Shown here: one piece after another, positions 1 through 7,300 of the stretch
Numbering within the stretch: the stretch's first letter is position 1
Layout of the letters: each line of letters opens with the position of its first letter
Position numbers and translations under genes: made by a program
DNA from: Platanthera guangdongensis
Taxonomy: Eukaryota > Streptophyta > Magnoliopsida > Asparagales > Orchidaceae
Assembly: GCA_039583875.1 (NCBI GenBank)
Contig: CM077161.1
Coordinates: 64,051,885 to 64,115,884, forward strand
Length of the DNA: 64,000 bases
Direction: 5' to 3'
Notes under the pieces: model-generated
Databases searched by the model: none
Told to the model about the DNA's origin: nothing
Seen by the model: only the letters and a program-made list of their open reading frames with translations

Positions 1-1208
1 AAATTAAAATGTACTCACATCCTAACTCAATACAGTCTAGCGCAGCATTTTAAGTTACCATGAACTCAACTCAAAGAATGTCCACTACTATATAAACTCC
101 ACATTTATATTTCCAAACCAGGAATGTATTACAACTCACACACACATGGCCTTAAGGCCTTACAAGTTTCTCTTTACACAAATACATTTTCTTACATCGG
201 CATGCAGGTCGGCCACACATGAAATCCAAACACGTTTCTTCGCACGGCCTTCAAGGGCCTTTAGCAACAATCCTTCCATTCCGCTCATTTCAATTCAAGT
301 AGCAACACCTGCAATTAGCCGTCCAATCCAAAGCGAAAAACAAAGTAACGGTCAGCATTAGCTGACCCATTATAACGACCCTAACCCTTACCCGAGGCAG
401 TGGTTCCTTCCCTGCATGTATTACCATCATCATATGAATCAACAATACCAATCACAATCATATCACAAACACTGGTATCCACCAGACGCTCCGTGCACTC
501 AGGGCACCTTCTTGGTGTATCGGGTATCCCAGTCGTACACCGTCGTTCAGAGGTTCTTCACTTGTTGGTTGGGCGGTTCAATCCTAGTCCACCAATCCCG
601 CAGGCTGGCGACATCTCGTCCATACCACTCAGAGGTACTAACCTCACAACATCCACAAACACAACCAGAGCAGATTGACCCACACCATGTGGTGTGGCAA
701 GCCTGGTTTATCAGTTCTCCCCAGACATTACCACCAATCGACCCCTCACCTATTTCTGATCGACCCACCCCTGTGGTGCAGCAAGAAGGGTTTAACCCGG
801 CTCCCCAGGCCTTACCACCAATCGATCCCTCATCTATACAGATCAACCCACCCTAGTGGTGTAACAGGCCGAGTTATCTCGCGCTCTCAGGCGTGCTACC
901 AATTGATCTCTCATCATAACAAGGAGCTTACTCAAAGCCTCTATACAGCCATAACCAACATTCATTCATCCATACAACCATTCAATCAAAGCATAAACCT
1001 TTCCTATCATCAAATCCACTGAGTCTTCTACGGTTTACCCATGATCGTCACCAATCCAGACTACCTGTCCAGATGGGCTTCACACAGCATGCCTATGCCG
1101 TACTCCAAACTCAACCACGGAATCGCTTACTAAATCCACCTCTTGGTGGAGGATCCCACGCACATCCACAAATAAAGGACTTTTGATGTCCAAGAAGGAG
1201 ATCGTTAC

Positions 1209-1232
1209 CCTTGAAGATTGCTTCGGCGCCAT
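1209..1232 (-). other. Candidate LTR-embedded first gag exon (TR-GAG)
   Basis: On the minus strand an ATG at 1232 starts eight codons (MAPKQSSR) and runs directly into a donor-like AGG|GTAACG at 1208. A matching acceptor CTAG|GTG lies at 14131, just upstream of the internal gag ORF, and both boundaries are phase 0. The same layout occurs in elements A, D and E. The block containing this exon is deleted from the element's own 5' LTR. Evidence is motif- and phase-based only. Confidence 0.4.
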
Positions 1233-1434
1233 GATGTAGCCGGATGGAAGTCACCGCCTCGACTTTGTCTTCACGAATCCGTTCTCGGATCTTCAATCTG
1301 CACTCCGCAGCTCCTCCAGCAGCTGGCTTTCCTTTCTCCTTTCCTTGCCTTGGCCTTTCCCTTTCTCTTTCTCTCTCTTGGAATGAGAAGAAGAAGAAGG
1401 AGATGAGAATGAATGGAATTTATCCCAATCTCGG

Positions 1435-1445
1435 CCTTTTTATCT
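1435..1445 (-). promoter_or_regulatory. TATA-like box of the TR-GAG LTR
   Basis: Minus strand reads AGATAAAAAGG, about 200 bases upstream of the candidate ATG exon at 1232, and is followed by a purine-rich leader. The same motif is kept in the other LTR. Assignment rests on motif and position only. Confidence 0.4.
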
Positions 1446-2011
1446 ACAGAGAAGAAGCTTGGACCATTAGATCCAGAATAGGGAAATGAATGGCCAGAAA
1501 ATTCTGACAAAATCACTTTTCGGGCCTGACACGCCCTATGACACGCCCATGTCACAGGGCGTGTACCATAAGCGGCACACGAACCGACTCATTCTGATTT
1601 ATACACGACCAGGGTACATGCCCGTGTAGGCCCAGTCATGCCCGTGAACCAGGGCGTGTAACCCACTCGACACCTCGTCGAGAGAAAATTGTGGACCTCT
1701 CGACACAGCGGGATACACCCTGTGACACGCCCGTGTCACAGGCCGTGTACCCCTTGCTTGCCACTCGACAATTGTCGAGCGTAGTTTGTCGACTAGAGGG
1801 GACACGCCCTAGGCCACGCCCCATGTCACGCCCCATGTCACGCCCCCTGTCATGCCTGTGTCGCAGGGCATGACCTCCCGAAAACTTCGTCGACCGAATT
1901 TTGCTGTCCACGCACCCAACTGATCAACCCGAGCAGGACAGGCCCTGGGACACGTCCGTGTCCCAGGCCGCGTCACCCAATCTTTTCCCATTATGAAATT
2001 TGGGCTGTTAT

Positions 2012-2518
2012 AATTCTGTCACACATGCAGTGACTGAGTTAGTTTGATCACTAAAACTTTATTTTAGTGACTGAATTCATTCGGTCACAACAAAAAATCA
2101 TTTAGTGACTGTATTAGTTTGGTCAGGAAACCTTTATTTTGTGACCGGGTCAACGTAGTCACAAAAAACTTCATTTCGTGACCAAATCCATTTGGTAACA
2201 GAAAATCATTTTGTGACAGAATTAATATGGTCACTAAGAGTTTATTCAGTGACCGATTCATGTTGGTCACTAAAAATTTATTTAGTGACCAAATCAATTT
2301 GGTCACCCAAAAATCCTTTTGGTGACCATAGTTCTTTGGGTCACTAAATATGAACCCTCAGTGACGAAACTCTTTTTGGTCACTAGATACATTTAGTGGC
2401 GGGGCATTCGTGAGCACTTTGTGACTGACTATATTTGATCACTAAATATCTTTAGTGAACAAAATCCAACTTTTAGTGATGAAAAGATTCGACACTAAAA
2501 GTCAATTTTCTACTAGTG
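2012..2518. mobile_element. CACTA (En/Spm-like) transposon terminal fragment or small non-autonomous copy
   Basis: The right end on the minus strand starts CACTAGTAGAAAA, the typical CACTA terminal inverted repeat form. The interior is a run of diverged subterminal repeats in both orientations, such as TTAGTGACC and GGTCACTAAA, at spacings of about 20-60 bases. I see no clear CACTA at the left end and no convincing 3-bp target duplication, so the left side may be truncated or decayed. No transposase ORF. It sits exactly between the 3' LTR and the polypurine tract of the host retrotransposon. Confidence 0.6.
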
Positions 2519-2639
2519 TAACCCTCCCCTCCTTCAAGAAATTTCGTCCACGAAATTGCACAGAGGAAGGAAAACGACAACCAAACTGTTATGAAATCAA
2601 AATAAGATGGTACAACAACCTTTGTCCTGTACAACCTCC
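2519..2639 (-). other. Polypurine tract and 3' internal end of the TR-GAG element
   Basis: Minus strand reads a Ty3-type block (cgtggacgaaatttc) followed by an A/G-rich tract ending at about 2521, the usual signal just before a 3' LTR. The CACTA piece now separates it from the LTR. The rest, up to the element A target duplication, is non-coding. Confidence 0.6.
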
Positions 2640-2644
2640 ACATG
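2640..2644. repeat. Target site duplication ACATG, left copy (element A)
   Basis: ACATG directly precedes the 5' LTR of A and is repeated exactly at 12727-12731 after the 3' LTR. Confidence 0.9.
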
Positions 2645-3249
2645 TGTAACGTCCCGAATCGCTCTAGGCCCCTAGTGTGTGTGTTTTTGAGTCAGGAGGG
2701 TTGACTCAAGTCCTGAGAAGTGCAGGGAATTGGACTGCACTTGTGAAGAAGTGGAGAAATCAGTGTAAAAAGACACGGGAAGTGACACGGGTAGTGACAC
2801 GGCCGTGTCCCTACCCGTGTGCGTCGAGTTGAGCTCGACGAGCCGTGGCGAGATCGTCGAGAATCGTCGAGAATCGTCGAGCGGGGAACACGGGTAGTGA
2901 CACGGGTGTGTCCCTACCCATGTGCGTCGAGTTGAGCTCGACGAGCCGTGTCGAGATCGTCGAGAATCGTCAAGATGCGTCGAGCGGGGAACACGGGTAG
3001 TGACACGGGCATGTCCCTACCCGTGTGCGTCGAGTTGAGCTCGACGAGAAGTGTCGAGATGCAACCCGAGAGTACACGGCCAATGACACGGCCAGGCACA
3101 CGGCCGTGTCATTTGAACACTGGTCGGGACACGGTCGTGTCCCTACCCGTGTCAAACATTGAACCGACATGGAAACCGCCACGGCCGTTTCGCGGAAGCG
3201 GGACACGGGTACGGACACGGCCGTGTCCCTACCTGTGTCATATTTTGCT

Positions 3250-3255
3250 TATAAG
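3250..3255 (+). promoter_or_regulatory. TATA box of element A LTR
   Basis: TATAAG in the context gcttataagggg, followed about 30 bases later by a pyrimidine-rich segment (ttttcactctcatttcac) suitable for transcription start. It lies 134 bases upstream of the ATG exon at 3384. Repeated in the 3' LTR. D has TATATAAAA in the same relative place (19296). Confidence 0.6.
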
Positions 3256-3383
3256 GGGCAGAGGAAACCCTAGCCGTTTTCACTCTCATTTCACCCCCTA
3301 TTTCCTGTGAGAGCTCCTGGTGAGAGGAAAACTGCAGGAGCAAGTTCTACCGAAGGAGATCCGCCATCGCCGTGAAAGAGAAG

Positions 3384-3443
3384 ATGCCGCCGAGGAGAAC
3401 TACGCGATCCATGGCAAGAAATGGTGGTACCGCTGGAGCCAAT
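3384..3443 (+). CDS. Candidate gag exon 1 inside the 5' LTR of A
   Basis: Twenty codons from ATG: basic, starting MPPRRTTRSMARNGG, then a canonical donor AAT|GTGAGT at 3444, phase 0. Element D has an ATG exon of the same 60 nt in both LTRs (19433-19492, 62263-62322), sharing RR-TRSMA-NGG with no indels. A short basic N-terminus of this kind is common in plant Gypsy Gag proteins. Inferred splice partner: 5468. Not shown by transcripts. Confidence 0.55.
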
Positions 3444-4546
3444 GTGAGTTTCCTACCCTCTCCCTTGGTGCTAGATCTTAGATATTTAGGAGAGACATCG
3501 GTTCAAGAGAGCTTGATGGAGAGGAGAAGATTTCTAGGTTAGGCCATGTTAGAACTTGTGTTCTAGACTTTAGATCTCTTCAACCCTTCCCCTTTTTCTT
3601 CAATATGACGATGGGTGGATGGTTTCGTGAGGAGTTTATGGCCTCTGAGGTTGAATAAGGGAGGAGAATATTTCTGGAAAATTTAGGAACGATCGCCTTG
3701 AGGAGGAAGACGAACCGATGCCGTTCATTTTCCTTTAAGAAGCGCGCAGAATCTGTATTCTGCGCGCAGCAATCTTCTAGGCCATTTTCCCGATGGATAA
3801 GTCCAGATCTGGGCTTTCGGCTAAACACGAAAGTTGAAGCCCTTGGAAATACCTTTCCAACGAGTGGTTGCACGACTTCAGGTGATGTCTGTGTCCCCGA
3901 GAAAACCTAATCGAGTTTGCTGTCCGGCAGTTCCTGTACACAGAAACTGTGTTCTGTACGCAGCAGACTTCAAGTCCGATTTCAGATAGGATAACGTCAA
4001 ATCTGGGTTGAGGTCTGAATACGGGAGTTGTAGACATCGGAAATACCTTTCCATCGAGGGGTTACACGATGTCACCGGATTCCTGTAGCCTCGGGAATCT
4101 CCGGTTGAAGTTGCTGTCCAGTACTAATCCTGCACTTAAAAATCTGGGTTTTATAACATTTGGATTTGGATTCGGAGAAACTAATATCACAGGTAACTCT
4201 GAGGCTTGGATAAACTTTTATGAATAATTAATTCAGTTGCATAAATGATGAAGATTATTAATCGGACTCCATGTGATCGAATCGTAAGATAGTATACTTG
4301 AATGATTTGACTTGTTAAAAGCTAGTAGATTTTTATACATATGCATCTTGATATATTGTGTTGAAATCACCTGATATGATATATAGAAGGATAACTCATG
4401 GCCATGTGAATGTTGAATAGTGGATTGAACTTGGTAGTCCAATACTTAGAGCGTCGCCTTCCTATGGGTAGCATTGTGTAAGTTTGTAAGAGCGGTGTTG
4501 ACCGCCACCTGTTTTGATTGTGTCGTGATAAGGTGTGGATGGATGG

Positions 4547-4871
4547 TTGGGCTGTGTCCTCGTGCTCACTCCGAGGCCCCTTCCGTGGTATGATGAGGTT
4601 GTGAATTGCATGTGGTGTGAGTCGACACGCGGTGTCGTAATCCTGGGTTAAGGATAGTGTGGCAGGTCTACGGGCTCGCCAGTCGTCACACCGACGGGAG
4701 TTGGCAGTTAGACTTGGTCGGTTTGGGCTGTGTCCTCGGTGTTCACGTCCCGAGGCCCCTCCGACCATGTGAACGGTTGGGCTGTGTCCTCGTGCTTTCT
4801 TCCGAGGCCCCTTCCGGGTCACGCAAGGCCAGTTCGGGCTGTGTTCTTGGTGCACATCTACCCAAGACCCC
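4547..4871 (+). ncRNA. Array of four stem-loops in the LTR (candidate structured RNA)
   Basis: Four units each read GGGC...CCTCG(G)-loop-CCGAGG-CCC: about 4549-4580, 4717-4765 (extended by GGTCGG/CCGACC), 4779-4813 and 4836-4871. In the fourth, the stem is TTCTTGG/CCAAGA in A but TCCTCGG/CCCGAGG in D (27278-27301), with the loop unchanged, so paired positions changed together. The array lies in proposed intron 1. RNA structure is inferred by eye. Confidence 0.5.
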
Positions 4872-5129
4872 GCTGTGCCATAGTACGCATGGGCTCCGCT
4901 GTTGTGTTCTTAGCATTGAGGCGTACGGAGGCCTAGGTGAAGTAGTGTGATACCCGCCTAGTAGTAGAAGTGCCCGTTCTACTGTCACCGCCTGGCCACG
5001 ACGGCTGATGCCTGATAGGTTAGCTACCTGCTCGAAAAGTGGGAACTATAGTCTGTGTCGACATAGCAATTGCATGGGTGAGTCATTGCATAGCATTCAT
5101 AGCATTTCATATCATTGCACCACAAGATC

Positions 5130-5169
5130 CTCATCGTATAAGTTTGTATGGGCACTCTTATACGATGAG
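5130..5169 (+). ncRNA. AT-rich hairpin 1 with TTTGTATGGGCA loop
   Basis: Perfect 13-bp stem CTCATCGTATAAG/CTTATACGATGAG around a 14-nt loop TTTGTATGGGCACT. Copies: 11967-12006 (one stem mismatch), D 27577-27616, and a diverged version in E 37890-37930. Confidence 0.6.
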
Positions 5170-5190
5170 TTACTTTTATGTAACCCGATC

Positions 5191-5230
5191 CTTAACTTAT
5201 AAGTTTGTATGGGCATTCTTATAAGTTAAG
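5191..5230 (+). ncRNA. AT-rich hairpin 2 with TTTGTATGGGCA loop
   Basis: Perfect 13-bp stem CTTAACTTATAAG/CTTATAAGTTAAG with loop TTTGTATGGGCATT, nearly the same loop as hairpin 1 but an unrelated outer stem. Copies: 12028-12067, D 27638-27677, E 37946-37986. Confidence 0.6.
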
Positions 5231-5467
5231 TTACTTTCCTGCTGTTACTTATACTTGCTAGTTTAGTGTAGCTCTTACTTAAATGCTGATTATGATGTTT
5301 TTACTCTTACATTACCTTGCCACCTGCTTGTACTTCCTTTACTTGCATACTTATTATATACTATACTCTTGTTCCTTTTCTCCGCCCGGTGCCGAGGAGT
5401 CGCCGGGGGAGCGGATGTGAAACCACTTAGTCGTTTCGACTAACGGTTGCTACGTCTTCCTCTTTAG

Positions 5468-5572
5468 GAGGTCACGCCGCAGGTAGAGCAGCCGCAGACT
5501 ACGCAGCAGGACAGCCAGGCCAGGACGACAGGGCCTGATGCGACGGTGCCGTCGATACCGTCTGTTACAGAT
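5468..5572 (+). CDS. Candidate gag exon 2 inside the 5' LTR of A
   Basis: Thirty-five open codons (starting EVTPQVEQPQTTQQD) between a good acceptor (cttcctctttag|GAG) and a donor GAT|GTTAGT, both phase 0. D has the same 105-nt exon (27946-28050) with donor GAT|GTGAGT. E has a 105-nt exon with different sequence but the same boundaries (38321-38425). Exact length conservation across diverged families supports coding. The inferred next exon starts at 6080. Confidence 0.55.
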
Positions 5573-5887
5573 GTTAGTGTTTTGATTACTCTGATGTAGC
5601 CCGTTTGGGCAATGTTTAGCTGTACTCTGATATATTGTAGAAGCATGTTTTAGCTTCTCATTATTGATGTATTTGGACTGTATAACTTAGTGTGGATTTG
5701 ACTTCTGGATGTTTATTTATTTGGTTGGGTTGGCATGATTTATTGATATTGTTGTAGCCGGCGGAATAGGCGTCTTGTGGTACAGGTTAGCCCGTGTGCT
5801 AATGCTACCGCAAGGCGGCTGTTCCGGGCATAAGACTCCCCCTTCGTGCCGTGTTTTGGGATTCGAGGGGGGGGGGGTCTTACAAAA

Positions 5888-5903
5888 TGGTATCAGTTTG
5901 CCA
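5888..5903 (+). other. Primer binding site of element A (tRNA-iMet type)
   Basis: TGGTATCAG three bases after the LTR end at 5884, complementary to the 3' end of plant initiator tRNA-Met. It falls in proposed intron 2 (5573-6079). Confidence 0.85.
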
Positions 5904-5956
5904 CGATCCTCAACTACGAAGTCATTCAACAATGGTGCCACCCCCGTTTGGTTAGT

Positions 5957-6000
5957 CAGTTTGGGGACAAACTGATTTAGCGGAAGCAGTGGTGTGCCCA
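5957..6000 (+). ncRNA. Conserved post-PBS hairpin and block
   Basis: CAGTTTGgggaCAAACTG stem-loop followed by AGCGGAAGCAGTGGTGTGCC. The same hairpin and following block lie after the PBS in D (28474-28514) and E (38850-38892), although surrounding non-coding sequence differs. A candidate packaging signal by position; unproven. Confidence 0.5.
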
Positions 6001-6079
6001 TATGTAATTCACATTAAGTTTGTCCAACTTAGACCTTAAGTTTAGCCAACCTGACCACAAATTTGTCGTGTATGTGTAG

Positions 6080-7216
6080 ATTCCACTGCATGTTGAGCCG
6101 ATGGGGGGCACTCCTACCCCTCCCATACCCACTCAGTTCGAACAGTCTGAGTTGGGGCAGACGCTCACCGCCATTCTTGATGCTTTTAAGGCACAGCAGG
6201 CTCCGGTGCAACAACAGGCCCCGAGCTCCAACTGGCTGAGCACCTTCCGTGCTCTCTCCTCTCCCGTCTACCTTGGGACGGAGTCAGCCGTACGTACAGA
6301 GGAATGGCTAGATATCATACAGGAGTTGTTGGCTGGTATCCGTTGCCCAGCCAACATGGCAGTGACATTGGCAGTGTCCGTCTTGGACTTACATGCGAAG
6401 AGGTGGTGGAAGTCCCTCATGGGCTCTACCTTCCAAGGCCGAATCTACAATGAGATAAGTTGGAGTGAATTCTCGGGTGTTTTCTTGAAGCACTTTATCC
6501 CTACATCGGCCCGAGATGAGCTTGAGCAGAGGTTCCTTCTACTAAAGCAGGGATCAAAGTCGGTTACAGAATAGCAGCGGGAATTCCAGCATCTCGCAAG
6601 GTTTGCGGACTCTTATGAGTTGGATGACAGAGGTTATGCCAAGCGCTTCTATAAAGGGCTGCGAGATCCCCTAAGGCAGTCCCTTTTGTTTATAGCGGAT
6701 GGTAGTTTGGCGGAGATCATTGATATGGCGAAAAGATTGGAGGCGGACCACATGGGATGTAGTAAGAGGCCTGCGGAGGACGTGATGGAAGCCGGCCCAA
6801 GTAATAGAAGGAGACGGGACTTCAGAGGAGGAAGAGGTTATCAAAGAGGTGGAGGGCGTGTCCACCGAAACTATAGGGTGGAGCATCTAGTTCCGCAGCC
6901 GCCTGCGTTGCCTCCACCCCCACAGCCTCAGCGATTTCAACAACCTGAAGGGCGTCGTGGTCTGGTGTGCTTCGAATGCAACCAGCCGGGCCACATCCGA
7001 CGTTTTTGCCCGCAGCTATATGGGAACGTCCCTCCTGCTCTCCCTCCTGCTCTCCCTCCTGCTCTCCCTCCACCAGCTCCACGAGGACGGGGATATATGC
7101 GTGGTCGAGGACGAGGACCGCCAAGAGGAAACCCCGGACCGGTCCGGGATCAGGTGTACGCGCTTGACATGGCGCAGGAACGGAACCCACAAGATGTGAT
7201 TGCAGGTATGATTTAA
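6080..7216 (+). pseudogene. gag: Gag of element A (internal exon, one in-frame stop)
   Basis: Encodes the retrotransposon capsid/nucleocapsid protein. The reading frame opens at an acceptor-like TGTGTAG|ATT (6080); the first internal ATG is 6101. The retrotrans_gag region spans about 6150-6760 (TEEWLDIIQELL, AKRWWKSL, FLKHFIP, FYKGLRD). It is followed by an Arg/Gly-rich stretch and a CCHC zinc knuckle CFECNQPGHIRRFC (about 6969-7010), then tandem proline-rich PPAL repeats (7030-7075). A TAG at 6572-6574 interrupts it where E has Tyr. Unspliced reading ends at TAA 7214-7216, just inside intron 3; spliced reading leaves the exon at 7205 into protease. Confidence 0.88.
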
Positions 7217-7300
7217 TTAGTTTACATATCTGCATGGTTTAACATGAATTGAATAGAACTTATTAGACACTAGCAATAAGTTTTGGTCGTTGGCACTTAG
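7206..7300 (+). other. Short intron between gag and protease (element A)
   Basis: 95 bases, GTATG...TTAG. Removing it joins GCA G|GC ACC in frame, from the Gag tail (NPQDVIAG) to protease (TVIIGGK-YALFDTG). Left in, the ribosome meets TAA at 7214. E has a 92-base intron at the same codon and phase (40090-40181), and D keeps the acceptor side near 48231. Confidence 0.7.

Larger units (their letters stand above)
1..2011 (-). repeat. 3' LTR of the TR-GAG-like element (minus orientation, partial)
   Basis: Aligns along its length with 14389-16207. In minus sense it begins TATAACAGCCC (the other copy begins TGTAACAGCCC) at 2011. U3 carries several imperfect palindromes built on gacacgcc/ggcgtgtc and cgacaattgtcg motifs (about 1525-1965). 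Unlike the 5' LTR it retains a block at about 1126-1318 that contains a candidate gag start exon. Confidence 0.8.
2645..5884 (+). repeat. 5' LTR of element A (3240 bp)
   Basis: Begins TGTAACGTCCC and ends TCTTACA after a poly-G tract. U3 (2770-3240) carries palindromic repeats that combine acacgggtag, gtgtccctacccgtgt and gtcgag/ctcgac. Downstream are a TATA box, a 60-nt ATG exon (3384-3443), a structured region (4547-5230) and a 105-nt exon (5468-5572). No conventional long ORF. Confidence 0.93.

Noticed and set aside
146..1022. Short ORFs in the left TR-GAG LTR
   Set aside because: They lie in untranslated LTR sequence, overlap in several frames, have no family motif and are not kept in frame in the other LTR.
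2948..3310. Arg/Thr-rich 120-codon ORF in A U3 (and its copy at 9786)
   Set aside because: Produced by the palindromic cacggg repeats read in frame; lies upstream of TATA and similar ORFs appear on the opposite strand.
4367..4855. 162- and 206-codon minus-strand ORFs in the A LTRs
   Set aside because: They run antisense through the stem-loop array; length differs between the two LTR copies and low-complexity repeats explain the open frame.
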